From contig JAHLLH010000015.1 of the NCBI GenBank assembly GCA_020444265.1, positions 1-57,982 of the forward strand: a stretch of DNA of 57,982 bases, written 5' to 3'. Under the pieces are notes generated by a model. The model did no database searches, had not been told where the DNA came from, and worked only from the letters and a program-made list of their open reading frames with translations. Position 1 is the stretch's first letter; the number at the start of each line of letters is the position of its first letter. Below are positions 1-8,348 of the stretch, piece after piece. The position numbers and the translations under genes are program-made. The stretch comes from a bacterium (GTDB lineage Bacteria > Electryoneota > Electryoneia > Electryoneales > Electryoneaceae).

Positions 1-31
1 GAACTCGAGGGGGACAACACGAATATACAAG

Positions 32-224
32 GCCGGATTCTTGAATCCGGCGAGGTCATGGCAACGCCATGACGTTCCGTTTAAGGTTCCGTCAGACGCC
101 CACGTCTGACGGATTTTGCGTCAGGCTCGGGGGCCTGACGCAACCGCATGATGACGTTCCGTTCAAAAGGTGTCAGGGCCCTGAGGCCCTTCTCCTGTTG
201 CCGGATTCAAGAATCCGGCCTACA
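32..224. repeat. Cluster of six short palindromes (REP-like hairpins)
   Basis: Six perfect or near-perfect inverted repeats follow one another: 32-51 (arms GCCGGATTC/GAATCCGGC), 55-73 (GTCATGGC/GCCATGAC), 89-112 (CCGTCAGACG/CGTCTGACGG), 118-141 (GCGTCAGGC/GCCTGACGC), 173-184 (TCAGGGCCCTGA) and 200-219 (GCCGGATTC/GAATCCGGC again). The last has CCTAC next to its foot, so the minus strand reads GTAGG-hairpin, the layout of bacterial REP palindromes recognised by RAYT/TnpA-REP proteins. No gene is seen before the glycosylase stop at 220. Whether this is a REP cluster or a complex 3' structure cannot be settled here. Confidence 0.7.
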
Positions 225-942
225 CCTGACTCCCCACCACGCACCGTGCCTGGAGCGGACAATCCCCACACTGTGGATTCCGCGCGGTGCAATGTTCCTT
301 GCTGAGGACTACAATTAAGCCGTGCAGATGGTTCAGCAGCATCGGGTCTCGCGGCAGTTCTTCGTCTACCTCGCTCTGGATGGAATCATAGCTGGGCCGT
401 TCTTCCAAGCCACGCAACCTTGCGAGCATTCGCTGTGTGTAAGTATCGACGACAAAAAGCGGACGGCCCAGTGCATAGCAGGCAATCGCATCGGCGGTTT
501 CCGGGCCGACTCCCCAGAGGGCGAGTAGCTCATCGCGCAGCTCATCATCCCCGAGGGATTCCACCGCGCCACTTTCGACACGGTTCCCCCACCATTCGGC
601 GAGCTCTTTCAGCTTGCGCGCCTTCTGGTTGAAGTACCCCGCCGGACGAATGACCGGGGCGAGCTCGTCCTGGTCCGTCAAGCGGATCGCGTCCGCCGTG
701 ATCCATCCCCGTTCACGCAACCCGACCAGTGCCTGCTCGACATTGGTCCAGGCAGTATTCTGTGTAAGGACCTCACCCGCCGCTACCTCCCAGGCATCCC
801 GTCCCGGCCACCAGTAGGGATCGCCGAATCTCTCCCACAAAGCCGTATAGATCGATCCCCAAAAGCCGTTGCCCGGATCGGCCACCAATTTGGTGTCCAG
901 ACCGGAAGGGAGAAAACGTTCACGTTCGAGGTGCAGGCTCAT
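220..942 (-). CDS. Endonuclease III-family DNA glycosylase (MagIII-like)
   Basis: A 240-residue HhH-GPD base-excision glycosylase that would remove damaged bases. Visible features are the helix-hairpin-helix LLALWGVGPETAD, the VVDTYTQR strand with the family's catalytic Asp, and a C-terminal C-x6-C-x2-C-x5-C cluster (Cys 218, 225, 228, 234) that should hold a 4Fe-4S centre. In bifunctional endonuclease III the hairpin reads GVGRKTA and the Lys forms the Schiff base; here that position is Glu (GVGPETA), as in the Helicobacter 3-methyladenine glycosylase MagIII. I infer a monofunctional glycosylase without lyase activity; the substrate is unknown. The gene stands alone, with the terminator at 1017-1045 separating it from the upstream minus-strand operon. 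Confidence 0.85.
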   Translation of the reverse strand: MSLHLERERFLPSGLDTKLVADPGNGFWGSIYTALWERFGDPYWWPGRDAWEVAAGEVLTQNTAWTNVEQALVGLRERGWITADAIRLTDQDELAPVIRPAGYFNQKARKLKELAEWWGNRVESGAVESLGDDELRDELLALWGVGPETADAIACYALGRPLFVVDTYTQRMLARLRGLEERPSYDSIQSEVDEELPRDPMLLNHLHGLIVVLSKEHCTARNPQCGDCPLQARCVVGSQV

Positions 943-1016
943 GGGTATAACTCACCGGTTGGGAAATCGTGCGGGAATGATACGCATCGGGATGAGGGAA
1001 GAAAAGGGAACGAAGC

Positions 1017-1045
1017 GAAAAACGCCCGGCCAAGACCGGGCGTTT
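1017..1045 (-). terminator. Rho-independent terminator of the birA-to-DUF5668 operon
   Basis: Arms AACGCCCGG (1021-1029) and CCGGGCGTT (1036-1044) form a 9-bp GC-rich stem. On the minus strand the stem is followed by a T tract (plus-strand AAAA at 1017-1020). It lies directly after the stop of the minus-strand gene ending at 1053. Confidence 0.75.
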
Positions 1046-1052
1046 GGAATCA

Positions 1053-1574
1053 TCATGGTAGTGGGTCAGGTGGTTTGGGACGGCGATCCTTCACCAGCAG
1101 CCAGACTCCCAGTCCAAGCAGGATCAAGGGCCACCATTCGAAGATGTCACCGACGACTTTCCACTCAAAGTAGTGGTATTCGGTTGCGAGGAAGATGGCA
1201 CCGATGGCGAGGAGGATGATCCCACCGGTCAAACTGCCACGTTTCTTCGGGTTGGCCCAGTAGCCAACGATAGATGAGATACCGACGGCGAAGAGGATCA
1301 GAGGCCAGTCACGGCTCATGCCCCAGGGCAACCACCGTTCCTGATCCGCGAGGAACACCAGGCCCAGCAGCAGGAGCAGGACACCCCCCTGCACCGGCTG
1401 GTGGTGTTTGTCGAGAACAGATTGGATCAGCAGGACTGCACCGATCCCGATCAGGATCATTGGCCAACTGAACTCGAACAGATCGAGATTGTCCAGCAGG
1501 AAGAGGCCACCGATCAGGATGAGGATTGAACCCCCGACAATCCGTCCACGTTTCTCTTCGCCAGCGTCACTCAT
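1053..1574 (-). CDS. LiaI/LiaF-like (DUF5668) multi-pass membrane protein
   Basis: A 173-residue inner-membrane protein with about six hydrophobic stretches in repeated pairs of the form GGxILILIGxxFLLDNL...WPLILIGIGxxLL, the pattern of the LiaI-LiaF-like (DUF5668) transmembrane region. The pattern occurs at about residues 13-45, 62-105 and 113-160. Its start overlaps the stop of the upstream PspC gene by four bases, indicating translational coupling. The linkage with two PspC proteins suggests an envelope-stress module like the Lia or Psp systems, but no sensor kinase or PspA lies nearby. Molecular function is unknown. Confidence 0.75.
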   Translation of the reverse strand: MSDAGEEKRGRIVGGSILILIGGLFLLDNLDLFEFSWPMILIGIGAVLLIQSVLDKHHQPVQGGVLLLLLGLVFLADQERWLPWGMSRDWPLILFAVGISSIVGYWANPKKRGSLTGGIILLAIGAIFLATEYHYFEWKVVGDIFEWWPLILLGLGVWLLVKDRRPKPPDPLP

Positions 1575-2266
1575 AACTCCTCCTCATCGGGAATCACGAG
1601 CGCCAGAACGAGGTATGCGATCAGTAGGACACCGGCACCCAGAACAGTTCCGAGCGCACAGATGACACGGATCAGGGTAGCATCCACACGCCAGTGCTTT
1701 GCCAGGCCACCACAAACACCGAGCAGGACTCGATCCCGTCTTGAGCGGCGGATACCCGACGTCTCGAAGGTTCGTTTCTTCCCGGACTCCTCGTCGGTAT
1801 CATCCGTTTCGCCCTCGTCACCAGCCTCTTCCGTCTGAGCCATTGGTTCCGGCGCGATCTCGGAGGCAGCATGCACCGAGGGGCGCATCAGCAACGCGAC
1901 ACCCAGCGCAATCAGCGCAGCGGGGCCGATCCAGCCAATGTGCACCCAGTGGAAGGAGTGGCCGAAGATGCGGCTTGCCAACCAGATCAGGGAGATGACA
2001 ATCAGAATGACGGCGAGGATGCGAACACCATCTGTTTCACGTTCCACCTTGCCGGGGTCACGTCCCTCCGGGGCTTCCGGGATAAGGATCCAGGCGATCA
2101 GGTAGGCGATCAGACCGACACCGCCAAGCAGAACAGCGGCGAGCCAGATGATGCGCAGGACGACGGGGTCGATGTTCAGGTAACCACCCGCGCCGCCGCA
2201 GACACCGCCAATCACACGGTCGCGTCTCGATCGGAACAGTCGTTTGTAAGCTGCTGTATCACTCAT
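1571..2266 (-). CDS. Double PspC-domain membrane protein
   Basis: A 231-residue protein with two PspC domains. The first (about residues 5-65) has RSRRDRVIGGVCGGAGGYLNID and the second (about 170-230) RSRRDRVLLGVCGGLAKHW; each is followed by a long hydrophobic helix ending in a VIP/LIP motif. A further pair of membrane segments (about 78-125) and an acidic linker (EEAGDEGETDDTDEES) lie between. PspC proteins sit in the inner membrane and take part in phage-shock or envelope-stress responses. I use ATG at 2266; a GTG at 2272 in the same frame is possible. It overlaps the previous gene's stop, and its own stop overlaps the next start. Confidence 0.8.
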   Translation of the reverse strand: MSDTAAYKRLFRSRRDRVIGGVCGGAGGYLNIDPVVLRIIWLAAVLLGGVGLIAYLIAWILIPEAPEGRDPGKVERETDGVRILAVILIVISLIWLASRIFGHSFHWVHIGWIGPAALIALGVALLMRPSVHAASEIAPEPMAQTEEAGDEGETDDTDEESGKKRTFETSGIRRSRRDRVLLGVCGGLAKHWRVDATLIRVICALGTVLGAGVLLIAYLVLALVIPDEEEL

Positions 2267-2498
2267 GGGCACTCTCGTGAGTCATCTCATCGTGCGCAGG
2301 AATAAATTCGGAGGCGTTCGGGATCACCAGCCAGCAGATCAGGTACGCTAGCAAACCGGTGCCAAATCCCAACAGCAGCACCAGCCAGATGATCCGCATG
2401 ACGACCGGATCAATCCCGAAGTACTCCCCTAAACCACCGCAGACACCAGCAATGACACGGTTGCTACGGCTTCGAACCAGACGTTTATCGCTGCTCAT
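2259..2498 (-). CDS. Small PspC-domain protein
   Basis: A single PspC domain of 79 residues: basic N-terminus, the signature NRVIAGVCGGLGEYFGID, then a transmembrane helix ending LICWLVIP. The start at 2498 is chosen because AAGGAGGAGG lies directly upstream on the minus strand; a start further up would leave this ribosome-binding site inside the gene. It lies 45 bp after the amidase stop and overlaps the double PspC gene, so it probably belongs to the same transcript. A role in envelope stress is inferred from the family only. Confidence 0.82.
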   Translation of the reverse strand: MSSDKRLVRSRSNRVIAGVCGGLGEYFGIDPVVMRIIWLVLLLGFGTGLLAYLICWLVIPNASEFIPAHDEMTHESAHE

Positions 2499-2543
2499 GC
2501 TCCTCCTCCTTGTACCCATAGGAGCGTGCGAACGGCCAAAAGG

Positions 2544-4184
2544 TTACCGTACGCGCAAACCTTCCAGGCTCTCCTGCTGACGCTCACGCAGATCCTCGAG
2601 GTACTGTTCCAACCCAGAGGTCAGCATCGATGCGATCCAGGCATGATGTTCCGGCTTTTTGAACTGGACTTCTTCGTTTGGATGCAGCATGAATCCCGCT
2701 TCGACCAACACCGCAGGACAGAAGCTGGGACGAGTCATCGCGAGATCCTGGTAACGGACACCGTCGCCATGCCACTCGCTGTCGCTGATTCCACGGTAAA
2801 TCGCCTCGGCCGCATCGAGAGAGTGACGCTGGTAGTAGTGGACACTGGCACCCTTGTGCAGAGCAGGGTTGATCCCCTGAGGAAGGGCATTGTGATGCAG
2901 GCTGATCAGGATATCGGCGTTGTGGTGCTTTGCAAAATCAATCCGCTCGATCAGGCCGAGAGTCACATCCTTGGTCCGTGTCGGGAAAACGGTTGCGCCA
3001 CTTGCACGAAGGGTGGCATTGACCTGTTCGCCCAGCATCTGGTTGGCATCCTTCTCCATCAGGCCTGTCGGGCCGATGGCGCTGAACTGGCTGCCACCAT
3101 GCCCGGGATCGGTGACGATAGTGATCCCTTCGAGCGGTTTCTTGCCAATTTCCGGAGCTTCGATAATTTTCCAGGTCAGATTGTCTTCATCGTCGTACCC
3201 ATCATCCCAACCCCAGAACCATTCGGGACGGATATAAGCGGTCAGGCGATACGTTGTACTGTCTACCTGGCTCCAGCGAATTTCATCGACCGCACGGCTT
3301 TCGGTCGGCTGAAGGATGATATCTGTCTGGCTGACGGCACCGTAGATGGTCAGGTCGAGGCGGTCCTCGTCAACTCGGTCGACACGGTAGAGCTTACGCT
3401 GGCCGACGGGGATATTGACTCGAGTGTTCCGCCCGTCCACTTCGCACATCGCTTTGGTGATCAGGGCATCGTCCGGGATGAGCAGGGAAGCATCGACAGT
3501 GACCATGTCATCGTCAATCCAGCCGACCTGACCCATGCTAAGCGGGATACGCCACCGTTTGGTGGTCAACCCCTGGTACCCATCAGCAATCAGGATAGTC
3601 CCAGGTGCGGGGAACATGTCGTAGGTGCCAGGATTTCCACAACGCAACTTCGCATTGTCGGATGTCACCTTCAGACGCATTTCCTGCGGATGGAACTCGA
3701 GCTCCATCGGGTTGATACCTTGCGGGCCGGTCGTAATAAAGTGGATGCGACGGGATGTCCTGTGTACTTCCTGTCCGGGGTACTTGGCCGTCTCGTACTT
3801 GATGGAGACGGTCGATTTGTTTCCCGGATGGTAAGGGGAGTCTGTAGGCAACGGCAGCACATTTCCACGTGCGACCCAGGCCAACCATCCTCCTTCTGGA
3901 TGGATCGGGATATCGCGTCCATTGATTTCCAACCTGCCGTTGGCATCCTCGACATGGCCGAAGAGGAAGAGGCTGTCCGGTGCAGTCTGGATCAGGATCG
4001 AGTCTGCGGGAGAGAGAAAAGTGTTCCCCTCGCCCGCTTCCCGCGGATAGATCACGGTGACCAATTGATCGTCCGGCGGAAAGATGCGCACCGTTTGTTT
4101 TGGTGCGGAACAACCGACAAGTATCAGGGCTGCGAACAGGGGCGGCAGCCATCTCAGGGTCGCGTTTACCACAATTTGCTCCAT
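2544..4184 (-). CDS. N-acetylmuramoyl-L-alanine amidase (Amidase_3), predicted lipoprotein
   Basis: A 546-residue cell-wall hydrolase. The N-terminus is a lipoprotein signal with lipobox LVGC (Cys25). The middle 300 residues look like beta-rich accessory domains without an assignment. The C-terminal Amidase_3 domain (from about residue 355) shows the zinc and catalytic signatures TDPGHGG, MEKDANQ, SLHHNA and VLVEAGFMLHPNEE. It would cut the bond between N-acetylmuramic acid and the stem peptide, in the periplasm and probably anchored to a membrane. The start overlaps the coaX stop by 19 bp. Such enzymes act in daughter-cell separation or wall recycling; which one is not shown by the sequence. 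Confidence 0.88.
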   Translation of the reverse strand: MEQIVVNATLRWLPPLFAALILVGCSAPKQTVRIFPPDDQLVTVIYPREAGEGNTFLSPADSILIQTAPDSLFLFGHVEDANGRLEINGRDIPIHPEGGWLAWVARGNVLPLPTDSPYHPGNKSTVSIKYETAKYPGQEVHRTSRRIHFITTGPQGINPMELEFHPQEMRLKVTSDNAKLRCGNPGTYDMFPAPGTILIADGYQGLTTKRWRIPLSMGQVGWIDDDMVTVDASLLIPDDALITKAMCEVDGRNTRVNIPVGQRKLYRVDRVDEDRLDLTIYGAVSQTDIILQPTESRAVDEIRWSQVDSTTYRLTAYIRPEWFWGWDDGYDDEDNLTWKIIEAPEIGKKPLEGITIVTDPGHGGSQFSAIGPTGLMEKDANQMLGEQVNATLRASGATVFPTRTKDVTLGLIERIDFAKHHNADILISLHHNALPQGINPALHKGASVHYYQRHSLDAAEAIYRGISDSEWHGDGVRYQDLAMTRPSFCPAVLVEAGFMLHPNEEVQFKKPEHHAWIASMLTSGLEQYLEDLRERQQESLEGLRVR

Positions 4185-4954
4185 TGATGGATGATACGTA
4201 TCCCTTCCAGCACGAGGTTCGGCTCGATGGATTTTACTTCAGGTAAATGGGGGACAATGATCTTGGCCATGCCCCCGGTGGCGATGACTGTTGCGTCCGA
4301 GTCGCCCAGTTCGTCACGCATTCGCTGAATGATCCCGCGAATGGAAAAGACCGCCCCGGTCATCAGCCCAATCTGAATGCTCTCGTCCGTTGTCTTCCCG
4401 ATGGCATTTTCCGGGAAAGTGAGACGAGCTTCGGGCAGCAGTGCGGTGGTGGTTTTCAACATCTGGGCACTGGTTTCGATTCCTGGCATGATCACCCCGC
4501 CCATATAGGCACCATCGTGTTCGATGGCATCGAAGGTGATCGCGGTACCGAAATCGAGGATGAGCAGGGGACCGCCATACTTGGCAAATCCAGCGACAGC
4601 ATCGCAGACACGGTCCGCACCAACGGCGCGTGGGTTGCGGTAGTGGTTGGCAAAACCGGGAATCTCGCCATGCACAAATAGCGGCTTACAGCCGAGGAAG
4701 GATTCGGCCATCTCACCAATCACCATCCCCGTCTTCGGGGCGACACTGGCAATCGCCACTGCGTCGATCTGCGCCGGATCAATCCCACCATCCTGACACA
4801 GCATCTTAACCAGTACTCCGGCTTCGTCGGAGGTACGTGAGGATTGTGTCGACATCCGTCGCCTCACAACCAGGTCACCGTTTCGGAAAATGCCCATCAC
4901 AATGTGAGTGTTCCCGACATCGAAGGCGAGCAGCAGTTGGGAATTGTCGCTCAT
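4166..4954 (-). CDS. coaX: Type III pantothenate kinase
   Basis: A 262-residue kinase of the ASKHA fold that phosphorylates pantothenate in the first step of CoA synthesis. The N-terminal phosphate-binding motif LLAFDVGNTHIVMGIF, the PHOSPHATE-2 motif LILDFGTAITFD and the strand GGVIMPGIETSAQML are characteristic of CoaX. Length is normal for the family. It overlaps birA by an ATGA-type junction (4951-4954). The birA-coaX pairing is common in many phyla and supports both calls. CoA supply is relevant to the methylmalonyl-CoA pathway elsewhere in the window. Confidence 0.95.
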   Translation of the reverse strand: MSDNSQLLLAFDVGNTHIVMGIFRNGDLVVRRRMSTQSSRTSDEAGVLVKMLCQDGGIDPAQIDAVAIASVAPKTGMVIGEMAESFLGCKPLFVHGEIPGFANHYRNPRAVGADRVCDAVAGFAKYGGPLLILDFGTAITFDAIEHDGAYMGGVIMPGIETSAQMLKTTTALLPEARLTFPENAIGKTTDESIQIGLMTGAVFSIRGIIQRMRDELGDSDATVIATGGMAKIIVPHLPEVKSIEPNLVLEGIRIIHQWSKLW

Positions 4955-5766
4955 TCGTGCACCTCGATGCCTTCGGCGGCGTTAATCTCGATGCTCCCCT
5001 CCTCGGTGCGGATTTTCAGGGCGCCGTTGTCGTTGATGCCTTCGGCGATCCCGAAGATCGGTTCTTTACCAGCCCGAACACGGATTCGTTTCCCCATCAA
5101 CCCACTGATCGCAGTCCAATCGGTCCGTATGATGGCGGGGTCTGTCTCCCACTGGTCGAGACGTTCCTTCAGTCGCCTTAAAAAGGCGATGAGGACTGCT
5201 TCACGTGTCCACTCGATGTCGCACTCCTCCATCAGGGAGGTCGGAGTGTTTGCCTGGACACTCTTGCGTATATCGGGTCCAAGAGGTCGAATGTTGATAC
5301 CGACTCCGGCAACAACCAGCCAGTGGGAGTCTGTCAGGGCAGTTTCACACAGGATACCAGCCAGCTTCCCGTTGGAACTGAGCAGGTCATTGGGCCACTT
5401 CAACTGGAGCGAAAGCTCCTCGCCCTGTTCGGCAGCGATTTCGTACAGTCCCTCGGCGAGTGCAAGACCGACTGTCAGCGGGACGAGGGTAATGGGCGAT
5501 TTGTCGCGCGGCAGCTTGAGCAGGGTTGAAAAGTAGAGTCCGCCCTCCGGTGATGCCCAGGGACGGCTACGTCGCCCACGGCCCTCAGTTTGACGGTCGC
5601 TGACCAGAACGGTCCACGCCGGAGCATCCGTCTCCGCCATGGTCATCAGGTCACGGTTAGTCGAGGTTGACTCGGAAACATGCAGAATCCCCAGGGGGGG
5701 GAGCAGATTATGCAGAGTCTCTTCTACATGGTCTTTTTCGAATGTTGTCGTGCTCTGGAAATCCAC
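4951..5766 (-). CDS. birA: Biotin--[acetyl-CoA-carboxylase] ligase, no DNA-binding domain
   Basis: A 271-residue biotin protein ligase. It carries the adenylation motifs STSTNRDLM, GRGRRSRPWASPEGGLYFS and LKWPNDLL, then KLAGILCE, followed by a small C-terminal SH3-like domain. It makes biotinyl-5'-AMP and attaches biotin to carboxylase carrier proteins. The ligase motifs begin by about residue 35, leaving no room for the winged helix of the bifunctional E. coli BirA, so it is a group I ligase and should not repress biotin genes directly. It is first in the coaX-amidase-PspC gene string. A biotin importer, bioY, is encoded 5 kb away. Confidence 0.95.
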   Translation of the reverse strand: MDFQSTTTFEKDHVEETLHNLLPPLGILHVSESTSTNRDLMTMAETDAPAWTVLVSDRQTEGRGRRSRPWASPEGGLYFSTLLKLPRDKSPITLVPLTVGLALAEGLYEIAAEQGEELSLQLKWPNDLLSSNGKLAGILCETALTDSHWLVVAGVGINIRPLGPDIRKSVQANTPTSLMEECDIEWTREAVLIAFLRRLKERLDQWETDPAIIRTDWTAISGLMGKRIRVRAGKEPIFGIAEGINDNGALKIRTEEGSIEINAAEGIEVHE

Positions 5767-5991
5767 GTTGTCCAGCTCATGTTGATGATACTAACTTGAA
5801 CCAGCAATGTAGGAATGGAAGCCGTTCGGCAAAAGTGGAATCGTTGAATGGACGGCATGCTTGCGGGACTGCTCAAACTCCTCCTGTTTGACCACTATTT
5901 CGGGTAATCGACGGTTTAGGAGCCGGGTGTTGCTCCAGCCCGCAGGATGAGCTAACCTTACAGGATGCTGTGACATGAAAGGACAGGCATC

Positions 5992-6237
5992 GTGGCAACC
6001 CCTTCAGCTGAACCAACAAAAAATGAGATTGTACGCCTTTTCCTTGCGGAAGCTAACCGTATTTTCGAGGAACAGGGTGTGGTGGTGATGGGCACCGCGG
6101 AGATCTTTACCGCGATTGATCAGCCTTTCAGTTTTGAAGTTTTGAGCTACTTGCGCAAGCTCGATTTTATCCGCGAGGAATCCGGATCGATGTTCTCCCT
6201 GACTGAACGGGGCAAAAATATGGCCCAGAAAGAATGA
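5992..6237 (+). CDS. Small winged-helix-like hypothetical protein
   Basis: An 81-residue protein starting at GTG 5992 with AAAGGA upstream. Composition and spacing (helical N-terminus, then EIFTAIDQPFSFEVLSYLRK and FIREESGSMFSLTERGKNM) resemble a winged helix-turn-helix whose last strands carry the F-x-L-T-x-x-G pattern common in MarR/ArsR-like folds. It has no clear basic recognition helix, so DNA binding is a guess. It is monocistronic, with a terminator at 6263-6294. Confidence 0.6.
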   Translation: MATPSAEPTKNEIVRLFLAEANRIFEEQGVVVMGTAEIFTAIDQPFSFEVLSYLRKLDFIREESGSMFSLTERGKNMAQKE

Positions 6238-6262
6238 TGGGAGCGGTGTGATGTGAAACAAC

Positions 6263-6294
6263 AGCCGGGCGAGTTGCCTGGCTTTTCTTTTTTT
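6263..6294 (+). terminator. Rho-independent terminator after the winged-helix-like gene
   Basis: Stem AGCCGGGC (6263-6270) with GCCTGGCT (6276-6283), one G-T pair, followed by a run of T with a single C interruption to 6294. It sits 26 bp after the stop. Confidence 0.8.
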
Positions 6295-6494
6295 GGGGGA
6301 GCGGTTCGGATTGGTTTTGGACTGCCTGAAAGCTACAGAACGGGAGAAGAAGTGCGAAGTATCCTAAAAGAACCAAAAAAGCCAATACAGAAAACAAAAA
6401 TCTTGGGTTCTTGTTGCACAGAATTGCCTCTTTGTTCCTGTTCTGTGTTACATTCCTTCGATTGTAACATATCTGTTGGTCTGTCGCTGGGGAG

Positions 6495-8138
6495 ATGGGG
6501 ATGATTGAGTCATCCAGCAACCTGTTTCATAGTCTGGACCGTGTGAAAGTCGTTGAAGCGGAAGCGATGCTGAAATCCTTCCATGCGGAACCGGGGGATC
6601 TTGTTTACCGGGATGGTGAGTCGCCAATCGGACTTTACCTGATTGGAGCTGGGTATGTCGAGGTACATCACAGCTCGCTTGAAGGTGAACAGACCCCGGA
6701 GCTGCGTGCGGTGCGTGGCCCAGGAGACTATTTCGGTGAACTTGCCCTGATAGACCGCCGCCGTCGCCATATCACCGTTACCGCCATCGAAAAAGTACGT
6801 GGCCACGTACTCCCGGAAGATGCCTTCGAACGTTTCATCCTGCGTGAACCACGTTTCCTGATCAATCTCGCACGTGATATCCTGGCACGGAACAACCAGC
6901 ATGACTCCGAGCTGATCCGTGAGCTGATTCGCGCCAAAAATGCAGCAGAGAATTTCATTGATCGGCTGAAATCGCTGCGCAGTGCTGGCGAATCGATCAA
7001 CAGCACCCTCGATCTTGACCAGTTGTTGACCACCATCCTCAAGGAGGGGATTCGACACACGGAAGCCGACAAGGGCACCATTTACCTGGTGGACAGGGAT
7101 ACCGATGAACTGGTCAGCCGTGTGCTCGATGGGCAGGTGGCGAAGGAAATCCGTCTCCCGATCGGTGCGGGCATCGCAGGGCATGTTGCAGAAACCGGGG
7201 AGGTTGTGAACCTCGCGGACGCTTATGAGGATGATCGTTTCAACCCTGCCGTCGACAAGGAAACCGGCTACCGCACCATCAGCATGCTGACCATGCCAAT
7301 GCGTGACCCTGAGCGACGGATTGTCGGGGTGATCCAACTCCTGAACAAAGACAATGGTGGTGTGTTCAACCGCGGCGACGAGGAATTCATCAAGGCGATG
7401 GGGGTGCAGGCCTCGATTGCGATTGAGAAGGCCCGTCTCGCCGAGAGCATGGTGCGTAACGAGTCGATGGCGACTGTTGGAAGGCTTGCTGCAGGCATCA
7501 TCCACGACTTTAAAAATCCGATGGCAATTATCCGCGGCTATGCGCAACTGCTTGAACAGCCGATGGATGACGAAGACCGTAAAGGCTACCTCAAGATCAT
7601 CATCGCTCAAGTGGATCGTCTCGTTGGCATGTCGCAGGAAGTGCTCGATTTTTCCCGTGGCGAGACACGTGTCGAACCGACCCAGACCCTGATCGGACCC
7701 TTCGTTGAGGACCTCTGCAAGACGATCGAGGTGGAATACAAGGAGCAAGGGATCGAGGTCGAACTCTATTTGCCGAAGGGGCAGATCGAGGCGGCCTTCG
7801 ACTCGGACCGCTTGAGCCGCGTTTTTTATAACCTGGTGGGCAACGCGCGCGATGCGATGCCGGACGGGGGCACGTTAACTGTCGAAGTGCGCAGCGGTCA
7901 GGAGAACTGGACCCTGACTGTACAGGATACCGGCATCGGGATTCCTGTTGAACGGATTGATCTGATCTACAACGCCTTCATGACGTTCGGGAAACCCCAC
8001 GGTACTGGTCTTGGCCTGGCGATCGCAAAGAAGGTGGTCGAGGATCATGGCGGGACCATTGATGTAAGCAGCGAATTGAACAGGGGCACCATCTTCACCC
8101 TGACCTTCCCTTTCAGCGGACGACCCGAACTGGTCTGA
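6495..8138 (+). CDS. Soluble histidine kinase: cyclic-nucleotide-binding, GAF, HisKA, HATPase
   Basis: A 547-residue sensor kinase without membrane segments. Order: cNMP-binding domain (about 10-125, with GDYFGELALIDRRRR in the phosphate-binding cassette), a connecting helix, a GAF domain (about 165-320), the DHp helix with the phospho-acceptor in GIIHDFKNPMAIIRGYAQLL, and a Bergerat ATPase with NLVGNARDAM (N box), VQDTGIGIP (G1) and GTGLGLAIAKKVVEDHGG (G2). It probably senses a small ligand or the redox/energy state in the cytoplasm. No response regulator is adjacent, so it is an orphan here. GGGGAG precedes the start; ATG 6501 is an alternative. Confidence 0.92.
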   Translation: MGMIESSSNLFHSLDRVKVVEAEAMLKSFHAEPGDLVYRDGESPIGLYLIGAGYVEVHHSSLEGEQTPELRAVRGPGDYFGELALIDRRRRHITVTAIEKVRGHVLPEDAFERFILREPRFLINLARDILARNNQHDSELIRELIRAKNAAENFIDRLKSLRSAGESINSTLDLDQLLTTILKEGIRHTEADKGTIYLVDRDTDELVSRVLDGQVAKEIRLPIGAGIAGHVAETGEVVNLADAYEDDRFNPAVDKETGYRTISMLTMPMRDPERRIVGVIQLLNKDNGGVFNRGDEEFIKAMGVQASIAIEKARLAESMVRNESMATVGRLAAGIIHDFKNPMAIIRGYAQLLEQPMDDEDRKGYLKIIIAQVDRLVGMSQEVLDFSRGETRVEPTQTLIGPFVEDLCKTIEVEYKEQGIEVELYLPKGQIEAAFDSDRLSRVFYNLVGNARDAMPDGGTLTVEVRSGQENWTLTVQDTGIGIPVERIDLIYNAFMTFGKPHGTGLGLAIAKKVVEDHGGTIDVSSELNRGTIFTLTFPFSGRPELV

Positions 8139-8157
8139 AAACTTAATATCTACGCGG

Positions 8158-8236
8158 CTGTGACAGTCACCAAGCCGTTGCTTTTTGGGAGTGACTGTCA
8201 CGAGCCCTGCGGGAGAGCGAAATGCGGTGACTGTCA
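8158..8236. repeat. Three copies of the dyad GTGACwGTCAC
   Basis: GTGACAGTCAC (8160-8170), GTGACTGTCAC (8191-8201) and the partial copy GTGACTGTCA (8227-8236). Each full copy is itself a 5-1-5 palindrome, and the first two centres are 31 bp apart, close to three helical turns. They lie between two convergent genes, which argues against promoter operators; they could also pair as an RNA stem. Confidence 0.6.
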
Positions 8237-8291
8237 TCAGCGGTCCCCGCACCTGCCATGACCTGTCCCCCCTGCCCCTGCAAACAACAAT

Positions 8292-8325
8292 CGCGCCCCA
8301 CTCATTCAAGCGGGGCGCGTTTTTT
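8292..8325 (+). terminator. Terminator downstream of the cNMP-GAF kinase
   Basis: Arms CGCGCCCC (8292-8299) and GGGGCGCG (8312-8319) followed by TTTTTT (8320-8325). It lies between the convergent kinase and Asp-box protein genes; the T run favours plus-strand termination. Confidence 0.85.
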
Positions 8326-8348
8326 CTGTGATGCAGTCCGACGACCCC

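Noticed and set aside
32-224. CRISPR array
   Set aside because: The palindromes differ from one another and there are no equal-length repeats with unique spacers.
2526-4187. Long plus-strand open frame opposite the amidase gene
   Set aside because: It mirrors the amidase on the other strand, has no family motifs and no ribosome-binding site, and arises from codon bias in GC-rich DNA.
6510-7748. Minus-strand open frame inside the cNMP-GAF kinase
   Set aside because: The plus-strand kinase motifs are complete, and the antisense product shows no family character.
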